DNA of 64,000 nt from Lactifluus volemus (GCA_022376515.1 WTXI01000004.1:434001-498000); one strand, 5' to 3'. Shown: positions 44,373 to 58,414, numbered from the stretch's first letter. Notes: generated by a model from the sequence alone, not told the origin. Numbers and translations: made by a program.

Positions 44373-46912
44373 GAGGAGAAGATAGATTTATGATAGAGCA
44401 GCGAGTAATGACGTGGATGCGATTGAAGAGTGTACAGCAGTGTGTAGGGCTCTTGGACGACCGATGCCTCATGGCGGTGGCGGTGTCCTTTGCTAAGGAG
44501 GCCCGGGCGCTGACCTATATCCAGATTGGACGCTGGCGTCACCTTCTTCGCCATCGTCACCTCATTATGAGCCACTTTTCCACACTTATCACACACACTT
44601 GCATTTATATTATATGCGCGCAGATACCGCGCGGGCAGGTCAATACCTTACCACCTTCAAACACTTCAGGTGCTGTGCACCAACGCCACGTCACGAACAG
44701 ATGCTGCACACAGCACCACGAATATTGACGTACAGCCCTGCTTTTGGTGTGCGTTGCTTCTTCTCCCAATGACAACCGCTGCGGCGAAACACACCGTTAA
44801 ACACTGACTGACTTACTTGAGGGATCGTCGATCGCGCAGCCTGAGGCGGGCACCACCAACCCAGGGTATGACCCGAGAGAGAGGTCGCAGCGACCAATGC
44901 GATCTTTTTTTCATTTTGTACTAGCACGACGCCATGATTCCTTACTGCCATGTAGCTTCCGCCATCACGAACGCAAGTGGAGAAGAGCGGTGAATAAGCT
45001 AACACGAGATCGAGTTTCATCTCGATTCGCCTTTCCCCAGAGCATCGAGCTGCGCAGGTATCCGGTCCAGTGCCAAGGCCAATTCCAATTCCAATTGCAG
45101 ATACAGTAAAGTGGGAGGTTGAGGGCGGACGGCGGTCTCTGGCTAGCAGTGATCCCCGTACGTACCACAAATCATAATCTATTTGTATGTATCCGAGCTT
45201 CCACATCAGTCAGATGGGTATAAACAAATAGGTTTACTTTGAATACATTCTCTTCTCACGAAGAGATATATCTCGTCATTCACAATGACTCCCCCTCCCT
45301 CTCCCTCCTTAATCCCCGTAACGACCCTTCTTAACCAAGACTGAATACAAGAATTATAACCACAGACGATTACAATGGTGGCCTGGGCGGGAGGCTGCGG
45401 TGGGTCTTCCAAGTCCGCGCGCGAGGAGAGTCCATCGTGGGATACTATTAACGAAGATGGGTATGGATGAAGTTGATGTAGATCCACTATTCGAGGATGT
45501 TGGGCTCACCTTCTATACGCGCCGGGATGACGTACAAGATGGGACCACAACAAGTTTGTCCGCAATGTTTCATGAGCATATGTATGCATGCCAGGCCTTA
45601 TATCGTCGATATTATCTGAGGCGTATGCTGCATCCACCTCGAGGGTGCGCGCCTTCGCAAATGTGGGGCATTTTTGACGAGCGCATGGTCCGGCGTTGAG
45701 CGGGGGATGGACCTCTTCCGAACTGTGAGACCGCCGGACCAACCAAGCATACTGTGACAGAAATATAAACAGATGGACATATATTCGCAAAAAAACGGAA
45801 CCGACAACACACAAGACGTTTTTTTTTAGCTCGGTGACAGCTTACCTATCACTGCTATCCTCGCCATTCTGCATCACCGGCATATCCTGGGCCTTAGCCT
45901 TTCCCGAAATATCGTACGTGAAACCGCCTCTTGCCTGAATGCCCATGGATGATAACTTGGCCTGTCTATTGAGGGAAATTCGGGTAGCTCATATATAACT
46001 TATGAGGGTGTACCAGGACAGCTTGAATAAAGGCGACTAGAGGTGTGGTGGGGCTGGAACAAGCTGAACTAGCCGCGCACTCGCAAGCTCTGCAGCACCA
46101 TGCGTAACAAACTAACGCTCTGGGGGGTTCAATGTCGTAGAAGGCGAGTAAAGGCTTGAGAGACGCTCGCAGGCCACATCACCATAGCGAGACGAGCTTT
46201 GTACTTTTCCTAGTGGCAAGCGAGGTTGAAATCTCGTCGGATTTGACAACTTGGACGCTTTGTAAAACGATCGGGTCGGTTGCGCTATTCACCCTCGAGC
46301 TGATCATCCATGCCAACGGGAACTTGAACTACGAAACAGGTGTACGGAGCGTTGCAGGATCTGGTCGATTGGTCACTCGCAGTCACGGTGGACCCGCACC
46401 ATATCTACAAACATTCGTCTTGAAAAGGGCTCAGGCTAGTAAAAGAAAGTGGAGAGGCATATCGACAAAACAGAACAAGAGGGATGAAGAGCACGCCAAA
46501 TTTATTAGTCAGCAGATCACGGGGTCATTAAGTCGACTAATGAAACGGAATTACAGTAACCGTAATGATGGCCCAAGACATAAGCATGGTTTGTGCACTC
46601 GCAAGGAACGCAGGGGGAAGAGAAATAATGATTAGAGAAACTGAGGAAGGGTGTGCGATCATGCAACGAAATCGAAAGGGTGTATAATGGACGTCAACTT
46701 TGCGTGTAGAAGATGCAAAGTGAGCATAGACCCATGTTGATTAAGATAAAAAAGTTGGGCTACTCCGAGTCAGTGTTGCGATATCATCGACCAAATGAAT
46801 CCTGGCGGTTGACTGAAGAGTCGGTGTGAATGTGAGCTCGAGTGAAATATGGGGTAGTTTTATTGGGACGTACTTCAATCATTAAAACTAGTGCTGCAGC
46901 GCCCACATATAC
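44373..46912. repeat. 5' flank (type 3), full block delta and FB15 3' spacer
   Basis: 44373-45180 is the 5' flank, close to those of FB13 and FB17. 45180-46500 is the most complete block delta, including a pyrimidine-rich run (CCCCCTCCCTCTCCCTCC, about 45290-45310) and ORFs in both directions (99 codons + at 45400-45699; 171 codons - at 44691-45206; 159 codons + at 46156-46635). 44935-46059 is the normal-orientation counterpart of the inverted segment at 30180-30965. I call no gene, but this copy would be the one to test for transcripts. Confidence 0.5.
46697..46721. repeat. Imperfect 25-nt inverted repeat 3' of FB15
   Basis: Same site and outer arms (ACTTTGC..GCAAAGT) as the palindromes at 42658 and 50162, with inner positions changed and not compensated. 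Confidence 0.65.
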
Positions 46913-48523
46913 TTAGACATATTGATCCTCAAACGCCGAGCGCTCCTCGAACACCGAGCGATCCACAATGCGGAGGGTCACAGGGCGGCCTGCTACCTGT
47001 CGTCCATTGAGAAATGTGATAAATGCGTCCCGAACATCGCTTTCTCCAGAATATCCAACCTCCTCAAGGTTTGGAAGGAGCTCCAGTGGTAGCTCTCCAT
47101 TTTCAGATGGTAAGGGACAAATGGTGCTGCTGACGAGATTATCGTGCACATGAATAGTCTTCGCGTTGGTGAACGTCCTGAGAAGTTCACGCCACTGATT
47201 TTTGTCGACATAGTTGTGCGATTCTAATGATCGATTGTGCTCTTGGTAGCTGAATGTGACGTGCTCGACAACAGAGAGTACGGGTGAAAGTGTACCAAAT
47301 AATTGCACCGCAGTCCTAACTTGCCAGTCGAGATCTACGCACCAGATCTGCAATAACACCTTCCGACTCGGAGGGGCCGCATGTAAGGAAAGGCCAACCT
47401 CACCGAAAGTTACCTGAACAGCAGTAAATCCCAGGTTCTCGGATGTTTGTATGAACGGCAAGAGGCGTGGAAAAGTAAAGGAGGGCTGAGGATCAAGACG
47501 GACTCGAAGTTGGTTGAGGAAAGGGGCGCTGATTTGAGCAACAAGGCTTCCAAATAGGCGCTCGCACCAACGAACGCAACTGAGCGTAGGTTGGGAAGTG
47601 TGATCATGTCCAGGGTCTGGTGTGGCTGCCTTTCACTATCACGGTTGGGAAGAGACTCGGAAAAGCGAAATCCAATGGACAAATTCTCCAGCTGGGGCAT
47701 AAGCGAAAGTCGGGTAAGTATATAGCTTGGAGGGAAATAGGCGGATGGCGGGATATCGAGAAGCGAGAGAGTGACGAGTCCCGCGGCAGTTGTGAGTAAG
47801 GGTGATCCAATTGGAAGGGAAGCCGGCTGAAGTGTGAGATGGCGTAGATTTGGGGCTTGAAACGTTACAGGAAGGATCATTTCGGTCGGAGAATGGATAT
47901 ACATGAGGAATTGATCATCCATAGCAGAATGGATATACATGCGTTCCAGAATGGGGAATTGATCATCCATAGCAGCGACGAACTTCCCCACATTTGGCAA
48001 GTGAATGTGACGCACGCGATCACGGTGCGACAGTGCAAGCAATATACCCGATTCATCTTCTGTTGTTATCCCCCGATAGAAGCCTTCATACTCGATGGTG
48101 AGTGGTAGAGGTGGTGAATGTGCGAGCATATCCGCTACAGGAACACCATTGGTGCACAGGAGATGAAGGTCGAGCCGGCATGGTGATTCAAGGATAAGAT
48201 TTCGCCACAGTTGACAAACATGTGCCAGTTTGTACCACCAACGTTCGCGGCGCAGAACAAGGATCATCCTAGTTCTGCCGTCATGGTCATCCAGTCGATA
48301 AAGATGAAATATATTGAGAAGCACGTCATCGTTCAGGATGTGGATAGGTGAGTGTCGTCTATCGCTGTGGAGCCCTATTAATTTGCAAAGTTGAGAACAG
48401 ATCAGAGGACGCGACTTGAAGGATTTGGAACGCACGATTTGGTTCAAGACTTAGCCCACGTCGGCCACCGGCTTGTCTTCTGATGAGGGAAGGACAGCTG
48501 ATGGTAGTGCCACAACCGGGCAT
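46913..48523 (-). pseudogene. FB15: F-box/LRR-like gene with one frameshift
   Basis: Exon 1 48523-48436 (MPGCGTTISCPSLIRRQAGG..LEPN), intron beginning GTGCGT at 48435, then an intact F-box (HSPIHILNDDVLLNIFHLYRL, WWYKLAHVCQLWR). The frame is open to about 47546, where one C is missing (AAGGCTTCC against AAGGCCTTCC), and translation ends at 47410 in a wrong frame. The rest of the tail is open in the original family frame to 46913. A tandem partial repeat near 47890-47970 duplicates the QFPILERMYIHS segment. A single-base error in the assembly would be enough to restore it, so the status is uncertain. Confidence 0.72.
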
Positions 48524-50370
48524 TTTTATGGAGGTGAGTAATGATGTGGATGCGATTGAAGAGTATATAGCAGTGTCCTCAGCCTACTGGGCGCTGACCT
48601 ATATTCAGAATTGGAATCTGGCGTCTACCTTCTTCGTCATCACCATTGTCGCCGTCGTCATGTCATTATGAGTCACACTTCCATTTCAAACGCTCACCTA
48701 CATTCATACAGTATGCGCGCGGTTACAGCACTGACAGGTCAATCTCACCACATGCAAACTATTCAAGTGCTATCCGCCACTGGCAACGCGACGTCACGAA
48801 CACATGCCGCACAATGCGCCACAGATATGGACGTACAACCCTGCTAGATGGACATTTCTAGCGTGTGTCGTTTCTTCTCCAAATGATAACCAGCGAAAAA
48901 CACCGTTGACTGCCAGTGATTTGGAGGATCATCAATTGTAGAGGCGAACACCGCCAATACGCAATTTTCCAAGTCGCACCGTTCATACCAGCATGACGTC
49001 TTAGTTCCGTACTCCCCTGGCGTCCCTGCAGCGCCCGCACCCACGAACGCAAGCGAAACAAAAAAAAAACTATAGACAGAAGAGTGCTGAGTAAGCTATG
49101 GGATATCGCGTTCAATCTCGATTCGACTTTCCCAGAGCGTGGAGTGGCGCAAATATCCGGTCAGGGCCAAGGCCAGTAGCAAGCATGTGGACAAAGGTCG
49201 CTGGCTATGTACCGTAAATCATGATATATTTAATATGTGATATTTTTATATGAACCGGAATATACAAGACACAGGACGTTTCTTCAAGTTCTTCAGCCGT
49301 GACAATGCCTGCCATTCTGCGTTCCCAGTATTCTCCATCGCCTTGGCCTTACACCCAACATCGGACGTGGAAGCGCCTCTTTCCTGAATGCCCACGGACG
49401 ATAACTTGGACTTTCTATTCGAACTTCGGGAGGGAGATACGGGTGGCTCGTGAATATGTAGTTGTACCAGGACAGCTTGATGAGAAAGGCGACGAGAGGT
49501 GCTGACGCGGCCAAAATGAGCCGAACAAGTCGCGCACGCGCAGGGCCGCTGGCTCCGCTGTGTCACGTGCAACAATCTCACGCCCTGCGGAAGGCGGGTA
49601 AAGACTTGAGAGCGATGAGTTGGGCATAGATGTGGTCGCATCGCTTGGGAAATCTTGTCATAGAATTCGGCGAGCTGCTCGTGATAATGAGCTTTGCCTA
49701 TTCGAGAACGGATATTGAGATCTTGTCGGGTTTGATGACTTGGGCCCTATGAAAGATAATCGCGTCAGTTACACTTTTCACGAGCAAATTGAATGAGGTT
49801 GTTAAATTCACCCCTGTGTGACTTCGTTATATATAGCCTTCCGAGTCCACCAGACAAGGCCAACGCCACTCAAGCTGATCATCAATGCCAATGGGAACCT
49901 GAACTACAGATGCAGGTAAACGGGTCTCTGTCGGATTTGGTTGAAGGTCTGAGAGATCTGAGACGCCCGAATGACTCATTTACAAACTGTGAATAAGTCG
50001 ACCAATGGAAAGGAATTACAGTAACCGTAACAATGGCCCAAGTCATATGCATGATTTGTGCAGTCGCAAGGAATGTAGGGGGAAGAGAAATAATAATTAG
50101 AGAAACTGAGGAAGGGTGTGCGATCATGCAACGAAATCGAAAGGGTGTATGATGGTCATCGACTTTGCGTCTTGAAGACGCAAAGTGAGTATAGACCCAT
50201 GTTGATTAAGATAAAAAAGTTGAACTACTCAGCATTGCAATGTCATCGACGGAATGAATCCCGGCGGTTGACTGAAGAGTCGGTGTGCATGTGAGCTCGA
50301 GTGAAATATGGGTAATTGTATTGAGACGTACTTCAATCCTTACAATCAGTGCTGCAGCGCCCACATATAC
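48524..50370. other. Spacer: FB15 5' flank, block-delta parts, FB16 3' region
   Basis: 48524-49230 is the 5' flank, resembling 13260-13860. 49290-49640 resembles 13940-14283. 49790-49960 is a piece of block delta (CAAGCTGATCATCAATGCCAATGGG). 50000-50370 is the 3' region of FB16 with the palindrome at 50162-50186. The 131-codon ORF (49246-49641, -) is spacer reading shared only in part with 13990-14283. Confidence 0.45.
50162..50186. repeat. 25-nt perfect inverted repeat 3' of FB16
   Basis: Identical arms to the copy at 42658-42682, about 185 nt past the FB16 stop codon. Confidence 0.8.
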
Positions 50371-51989
50371 TTAGGCATATTGATCCTCAAACCCCGAGCG
50401 CTCCTCGAACACCGAGCGATCCACAATGCGGAGGGTCACAGGGTGGCCTGCTACCTGTCGTCCATTGAGAAATGTGATAAATGCGTCCCGAATATCGCTT
50501 TCTCCAGAATATCCAACCTCCTCAAGGTTTGGAAGGAACTCCAGTGGTGGCTCTCCGTCTTCAGATGGTAAGGAACAGAAGATGTCGCTGACGAGATTAT
50601 CGTGCACATGAATAGTCTTCGCGTTGGTGAAAGGCCTAAGAAGTTCACGCCACTGACTTCGGTCAACATTGTTGTGTGATGCTCGTGGTAGATAGTGCTC
50701 TTGGTAGCTGAATGTGACGTTCTCCACAACAGAGAGTACGGGTGAAAGTGTACCAAATAATTGCGCCGCAGTCCTAACTTGCCAGTCGAGATTTCCGCAC
50801 CAAATCTGGAACAACAAGGGAGGGGCCTTCCGACTCGGAGAGACCGCATGTAAGGAAAGGGAAACGTCGCCGAAAAAAGTTACCTGAACAGCAGTAAATC
50901 CCAGGTTCTCGGATGTTTGTATGAACTGCAAGAGGCGTGGAAAAGTGAAGGAGGGCTGATGATCAAGATAGACATGAAGGTGGTTGAGGAGAGGGGCGCT
51001 GATCCGAGCAACAAGATCTTCCAAATATACCGCCGTACTTTTGAATCGAAAGAAGTGTAGGTTAGGAAGTACGATCGTATCCGGGGCCTGGTGCAACTGC
51101 CATTCAACATCGCGGTTGGGAAGAGGGGGGTGAAATTCAATGGACAGTCTCTCGAGCTGAAGCACAAGCGAAAGTTGGGTAAGTAGATAACTTGGAGGGA
51201 AATAAGCGGATCTGGGGATATCCTTAAGCTCGAGAGTGACGAGTCCCGGGGCAGTTGTGAGTAAGGGTGATCCAATTGGAATGGAAGCCCTCCACACCAT
51301 GAGATGGCGTAGATTTGGGGCTTGAAACGTGAGAGGAAGGACCACTTCGATCCGAGAACGGATAAACATGGATTCCATAATTGGGAATTGATCATCTATA
51401 GCTGCGGCAAACTTCGCCACATTTAGCATCCAAAGGTAAACGTGGCGCACGCGATCACGGTGCGAAAGTGCGAGTAATATGCCCGATTCATCTTCTGCTG
51501 TAATCGTCAAATCGGTATAATAGATGGTGAGTGGTAAAGGTGGCGAATGTGCGAGCATGTCCGCTACAGGCACACCATTGGTACAGAAGAGGTGAAGGTC
51601 GAGCCGGGATGGTGATTCAAGAATAATATTTCGCCACTGTCGGCAAACGTGTGCCAGTTTGTACCACCAACATCCGCGGATCCAAACAAAAACCAGCCCA
51701 ATCTCATTGCGATATTCGTCCGACTCCGGATCTGGCGGCCGATAAAGCTCAAATATGTTGAGAAGCACGTCATCGTTCAGGATATGGATAGGTGAGCGTG
51801 GCTGGATAGGTGAGTGTGGTCTATGGCCGTTGAGCCCTATTAATTCGCAAGGCTGTGAACAGACCAGATAACACAACTTGAAGGATTTGGAAACTCACGA
51901 CTTGGTTCAAGATTTGGTCCACGTCGATCGGCGCCAGCGATCCTTCTAATGAGAGAAGGATAACTTATGGTAGAGCAGCAACCAGGCAT
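50371..51989 (-). CDS. FB16: F-box/LRR-like protein, intact
   Basis: Predicted SCF substrate receptor, the longest here at 518 residues. Exon 1 51989-51899 (MPGCCSTISYPSLIRRIAG..GPNLEPS), intron 51898-51837 (GTGAGT..AATAG, 62 nt), exon 2 51836-50371. Just before the F-box an 18-bp in-frame tandem duplication (about 51787-51822) gives SPIQPR followed by SPIHIL. F-box: NDDVLLNIFELYRPPDPESDEY, loop, WWYKLAHVCRQWRNIILESP. The tail keeps all family landmarks and ends with a duplicated VFEERSGFEDQYA-type C-terminus, like the end of FB15. Confidence 0.85.
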
Positions 51990-54449
51990 TTTCAGGGAGG
52001 TGAATAATGACGTGTAAATGTGATTGAAAAGTTCACGGCGGTGTCGCGATGGCGGTAGTGTGCATAGGCCATGCTCCGTCCTCGTGATGGTGGTGTACTT
52101 GGGCGCTGAGCTATATCCAGAATGGGCATGTTCATAGGCGTGCCGCATGCGCGTCATCATGATGACACAGCGCGGATGTGGAATTGAAGAAGTTACAAGA
52201 GCTGCCCACTCGCACCGTGACTTTAGTGAACATGTTTTACACAAAACGTCAAGCGCGTTTCTGTACGTGGCGCTGACGAGCGTCCAAGAAAGATGGACGT
52301 ACGGTCCCGCGGGCCGAGTCCTGTATAGCCGTTGTTTCCTCTCCTAAAGGTGACCAGCAAAGCACTCGTGGCGAGGACTCACTGATTCTTAGGAGGATCG
52401 AACAGGCGGACGCGGCTGTGCAGCTATCCAGGGATTTTGGCCCGAGAGATTCGATCGCTGGTGTGGAGAGTCCGCTATTCCCGTATGGCCTCTGCTTTCC
52501 GCCTTGAGTACTGCCACGGTTCCCGCACTCGCGAACACGAGCTGCTGAATAAGCTGTGGGATATTGCGTTTGATCTCGATTTCCTTTCCCCAGAGCGTGC
52601 AGTCGCGCAAATATCTGGACCAGTGCCGAGACCACTAGCTTCTGGAGTTGGAGACTGGTGGGTCCTCGAAGAGAGGGGAGCGAGACGGATATAGTACTGT
52701 ACTGCATCGTGGACGTTTCGGCATTCAACATGCTTTTGTTTCAAGCGGTGCCACGCCTGGATAATAGAAAGTGAATCCCTACACATCTCAGATGATGAAA
52801 TTGTCATGATATATTAGGTTATATAGGTAGCAAACATGAAAGGCTATACTTTAGAAATCATCGTGACGGATTCTCTTCTCCAAACTCATCCGCTCTGAAC
52901 CACATCCCTGAAGGACGATGTGTGCTGTGAGATACCACATACACAGCGGAGTCATGGGCTGCTAGCAAGGTTCTGTAGAACCCCATGATAGCCACCTCAC
53001 CAATTTCTGTCGGTGCTAGGTGTGGTCCCCATCGCCACATGTTGTTCTGTCACGCCACCCACCGACCACGACCATGCTTCTGCGAGATCCCATACATGTC
53101 CAGTCGAGGCATCTTTAGCGCCAGAGCCGGATGTGGTTTCGTTGGATGTGAGTTGTGGGGCATAGAGCGTGAGCAGGGAGTGCTAGTTGTGTTGAAGGAT
53201 AGAGGCACAAGCGACAAGTGCAAGTAAGGGTGAGGGGGAGGCATGCAAAGAAACCCGGTCTGTTCCATAAGATAGGTATGCACGCCAGGCTGGATACTCC
53301 GACATCGCCTAGGATGTCTGCAGCCGCCGCCCCGATAATGCACCCGTTCGTCGATAAGGGGTTTGGTGAGCACAGACCAGCATTGAACGGAAGATGTACA
53401 CCTTCGAAATGGGTGAAAAAGACATGGCAGTTTTCAGTTTGAGTCCAGGGGTAGCCTACCAAGCACTGCCATCCTTATCATTCCGCGTGAAAGATAGACG
53501 GCCCCATTTTCGAGCTACCCTCGTAGACCTACATATACGTGAGCTGCTCGAACCTCCTCTCCACAAGCTTAAACCCAACGGTGACGAGCACCGCCACTGC
53601 CAGAATGAGCTAAACTGGCGGCGCAGTATCACTGGATGGGGCACAACCTCAAGCTCCGCGGGATTTGGAAGATACGCATAGAAGGCATCGATAAGTGGTT
53701 ATGCGGTGGGACTCTTTATCACGGAGCTTGGAACAATGGGAAAAAATATCGGATAGGCAGGTTGAGTTCAAAGTACAAAAATTCAAAAACTGATGACAGA
53801 CGCACCACGTCGATACCCTTCTCGCGCTCCGGCTCCATGCTATTTATATTTGCGCTGATAGTACCCTTTCCTCTCACCTGCATCACGCATACATTCGTCT
53901 CAGCCCCAGCGGTAGTAAGTGTTGTTTTCTATATGGGCAGACGGGTCGATGTTGCGGAATTGTTAGTATTTTGACCGGTAACGATGGCCGAGAGTGAGAG
54001 TGGAGAGGTATTATGAGCTCGAATTCTCGCATTCGTGGTTACAAGAATGGAGGAATGACGATGGAAAACGAAGAAACGAAGGGTTGACTTGAATTAATCA
54101 GCACATCACGTGATCGAAAGATGCTAATGGAGGCGTAAAACTGAATGATAGATGCTGGTTCTGTCAAAGGGAGGAACGAAAAGGACTGGAAATTGTAGTG
54201 TACATGTACACACACCACAGGGACGTGCTATCTAACCTCAATATATAGTTGGACAATCCAAGGAACACTGTGAACTCGAAACGAGAATAAGGGCTGTGAT
54301 AACTATCTGCCTTTACGCCGCGATTTAATTATGTGGTAGTCATGAACAAGGCAGCTGGTATGAGGGTGAGCACTGGTGAGGTATGGGCATTTACACTGAG
54401 ACGCACTAGAACTGTGTTTCACCACCTATTATGGCCGTCGCCGCAGCGG
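51990..54449. repeat. 5F type 1, block alpha and block beta between FB16 and FB17
   Basis: 51990-52760 is the 5' flank of FB16, 52760-53760 block alpha, 53760-54130 block beta in normal orientation, and 54130-54449 the 3' spacer of FB17 (TTTAATTATGTGGTAGTCATG). ORFs of 160 codons (-, 52249-52731) and 112 codons (+, 53636-53974) cross block boundaries or are broken in sister copies. Confidence 0.5.
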
Positions 54450-55968
54450 TCACACGCAATGGCTTATCCCATCAAGGAAACTTGAATGAGCTATCTCGCG
54501 CAGGCTCACTGGATGGCCTGCTACCCGTCGTGGATTAACGAAGTGCGTCCCGAGCATCGAGCCCCACAGAATCATATCCAACCTCCTCAAGATTCGGAAG
54601 GAGCTCAAGTGGTGGCACTCCATCGTCCAATAGTAAGGGATGAAGGATATTGTGAACGAGCTCATCTTGCACATGAATAGTCTTCGCGTTGGCGAATGGC
54701 GTAAGAAGTTCACGCCACTGTCTTTGGTCGACATCGTTGTGCCATTCTGATGATCGTGCCTGCTTTTCGTAGCTGAACGTGACTTGCTCGACAACAGAAA
54801 GTAAGGGTGAGAGTGTACCAAATGAGTGGGCTGTAGACGCAACCTGCCAGTCAAGATGTCTACACCTGATCTGCAACATCAAGGGCTGTCCCAACTCCAA
54901 GGGACCGCATGTAAGGAAACGGCAAGTGCACCGAAATTTACGCGGACAGAGGTAAATCTGAGGTTCTTGGATGTTTGCATGAACTGTAAGAGGCATGGAA
55001 AAGTAAAGGAGAGCTGATTAAAAAGGTAGACATGAAGTTTGTTGAGGGAAGGGGCACTGATCCAAGGGACAAGAGCTTCCAAATATGTGGCCGTACCTCG
55101 GAACACCAAACGGCCTAGGTTGGGAAGAGTGGTCATGTCCGTGGTCTGGCGCGGCTGCCTTTCAATATCACTGTTGGGGATAAGGGATTGAAAGTCAATG
55201 AATAGTAACTCCAGCTGGAGCATAAGCGAAAGTCGGGCAAGTATATAACTTGGAGGGAAATATGCGGATGCCGGGATATGGCGAAGCTGGAGAGTGACGA
55301 GTCCCGCGGCAGTTGTGAGTAAGGGTGATCGAATTGGAACGCAAGCCGACTTCAGTATGAGATGGCGTATATTGGGGGCTTGAAACGTTCCAGGAAGGTC
55401 CACTTCGGTCCGAGAAATGATATACAGGCGTTCCAGAATTGGGAATTGATCATCCATAACCGTGATGAACTTCCCCAGATTTGGCAGCTTGAAAAGGTCA
55501 ATGCGACGAACGCGATCACGGTGCGAAAGTGCGAGCAATAACCCGATTCATCTTCTGCTGTCATCTTCCGATTATTGTGGTAATCGATGGTGAGTGGTAG
55601 GGTGGTGAATGTGCGAGCATGTCCGCTACGGGCACACGATTGGTGCAGTAGAGATGAAGGTCGAGCCGGGATGGTGATTCAAGATAATATTTCGCCATAG
55701 TCGACAAACATGTGCCAGATTGTACCACCAACGCTGGCGGTCCAATAAATCGTGGTCGCCCCAGTTTCCTCGTCATATTCGTCCGGATTGCCAGCCGATA
55801 AAAATGAAATATATGCAGAAACACGTCGTCGTTAAGGATATGGATAGGTGAGTATAGTCTATTAATGTTAAGCCCTATCATTTCGCAAGTTTGTGAACAG
55901 ATCAGGGACACAAAGGTCATGACTTGGAACTGCTTACGATGGCTGAGCCTTCCCACTGGCCCGGGCAT
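54450..55968 (-). pseudogene. FB17: heavily broken F-box/LRR-like gene
   Basis: Start ATG 55968 (MPGPVGRLSH) with the same start relocation and GTAAGC donor as FB13 and FB14. The F-box part is disrupted by small losses near 55780 (variable loop), 55684 (CAAGATAAT against CAAGAATAAT) and 55597 (GGTAGGGTGG), and again near 55520 (GCAATAACCCG against GCAATATACCCG). The tail is then open 55538-54879, shifted near 54890, open again to about 54570, shifted once more, and ends at 54450 without the usual DRSMF. At least six lesions. Confidence 0.78.
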
Positions 55969-58414
55969 GAGGAGAAGATAGATTTACGATAGAGCAGCGA
56001 GTGGTGACGTGGATGCGATTGAAGAGTGTACAGCAGTATGTAGGCCTCTTGGACGACCGATGCCTCATTCCCGTGGCGGCGGTGTCCTTTGCTAAGGAGG
56101 TCCGGGCGCTTACCTATATCCAGATTGGACGCTGGCGTCACCTTCTTCGCCATCGTCACCTCATTATGAGCCACTTATCACACACACCTGCATTTATATT
56201 ATATGCGCGCAGATACCGCGCGGGCAGGTCAATACCTTACCACCTTCAAACACTTCAGGTGCTGTGCACCAACGCCACGTCACGAACAGATGCTGCACAC
56301 AGCATCACGAATATTGACGTACAGCCCTGCTTTTGGTGTGCGTTGTTTCTTTTCCCAATGACAACCGCTACCAGTGCAGAAAAACACACTGACTGACTTG
56401 AGGGATCATCGATTACGTAGCCTGAGGCGGGCACACCAAGTGCGCAACATCCCAGGGTATGACCGGAGAGAGGTCGCAGCAACCAATGCGATCTTTTTTT
56501 TCATTTTGTACTAGCACGACGCCATGATTCCTTACTGCCATGTAGCTTCCGCCATCACGAACGCAAGTGGAGAAGAGCGTGAATAAGCTAACACGAGATC
56601 GAGTTTCATCTCGATTCGCCTTTCCCCAGAGCATGAGCTGTGCAGGTATCCGGTCCAGTGCCAAGGCAAATTCCAATTCCAATCGCAGATGCAATAAAGT
56701 GGGAGGTTGAGAGCGGACGGCGTTCCCTGGCTAGCAGTGATCCCCGTACGTACCACAAATCATAATCTAGTCAGATGGATAGAGTATACAAATACGAGGT
56801 ATACTTGGAATCCATTCTCTTCTCATGAAGTGAATATCTCGTCATTCACAACGAGTCCCCCTCCCTCTCCCTCCTTAATCCCCTTAACGACTCTTCTTTA
56901 CCACTTATAACCACAGACGATTACAATGGCAGCCTGAGCGGGAGGCTGCGGTGGGTCTTCCAAGTGAGAGTATATCGCGGGATACTATTAACGAAGATGG
57001 GCGTGGATGAAGTGGATGTAGATCCACTGTTCGAGAATGTTGGGCTCACCTTCTATACGCCTCGGGATGACGTACAAGATGGGACCACAACAAGTCTGTC
57101 CGCAATGTTTGATGAGCATATGTATGCATGTTAGGCCTTATATCGTCGATATTATCTGAGGCGTATGCTGCATCCACCTCGAGGGTGCGCGCCTTCGCAA
57201 ATGTAGGGCATGTTTGACGAGCCCATGGTCCGGCGTTGAGCGGGGATGTACCTCTTCCGAACTGTGAGACCGCTGGACCAACCAAGCATACAGATATATG
57301 ATCAGATGGACATATATTCGCAAAAAAAAAGGAACTCACAACACACTGGACGTACTTCAGTTCGTTGACTGCTTACCTATCGCTGCTATCCTCGCCATCT
57401 ACATCAGCGGCTTCCCCTGGCCTTAGCCTTGCCCGAAATATCGTACGTGAAACCGCCTCTCGCTTGAATGCCCATGGATGATTGGCATGTCTATTGAACG
57501 AAAATTCGGGTAGTTCATGTATAACTTATGAGGGTGTGCCAGGACAACTTGAAGGAAGGCGACGAGAGGTGTTTTGGAGCTGGAACAAGCTGAAATAGCC
57601 GCGCACTCGCAGATTCCGCGCACCATATGCGCTTGAGACGCTCGCAGGCCACATCACCATAGCGAGACGAGCTTTGTACTTTTCCTAGTGGCAAGCGAGG
57701 TTGAAATCTCGTCGGATTTGACAACGTGGACGCTTTGTAAAACGATCGGGTCGGTTGTGCTATTCACCCTCGAGCTGATCATCCATGCCAACGGGAACCT
57801 GAACTACGAAACAGGTGTACGAAGCGTTGCAAGATCTGGTCGATTGGTCGCTCGCAGTCACGGTGGACCCGCACCATATACAAACATTCGTCTTGAAAAG
57901 GGCTCAGGCTAGTTAAAGAAAGTGGAGAGGCATATCGACAAAACAGAACAAGCGGGATGAAGAGCAGCCTAAGGTCCGAGACTCCGAGACGCCAAATTTC
58001 TTAGTCAGCACATCACGGGGTCATTAAATCGACTAAGTCGACCAATGAAACGGAATTACAGTAATGATGGCTCAAGACAAGCATGATTCGTGCACTCGCA
58101 AGGAACGCAGGGGGAAGACAAGTAATGATTAAAGAAACTGAGGAAGGGTGTGCGATCATGCAACGAAATCGAAAGCCTGAGGGTGTATGATGGACGTCAA
58201 CTTTGCGTGTTGAAAATGCAAAGTGAGTATGGACCCATGTTGATTAAGATAAACAAGTTGGGCTACTCCGAGTCAGTGTTGCGATATCATAGACCCAATG
58301 AATCCTGGCGGTTAACTGGAGAGTCGGTGTAAATGCGAGCTCGAGTGAACTATGGGTAGTTGTATCGAGACGTACTTCAATCCTTAAAACCAGTGCTGCA
58401 GCGCCCACACGTAC
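55969..58414. repeat. 5' flank (type 3), block delta and FB18 3' spacer
   Basis: 55969-56760 is the FB17 5' flank, 56780-57910 block delta in normal orientation, 57920-58414 the region 3' of FB18. It is closely similar to 44390-46910 with small indels that break the ORFs of that copy, the main reason I do not call those ORFs genes. Confidence 0.5.
58200..58224. repeat. Imperfect 25-nt inverted repeat 3' of FB18
   Basis: Outer arms ACTTTGC..GCAAAGT kept, inner bases changed, at the same distance from the gene end as in FB14-FB16. Confidence 0.65.
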
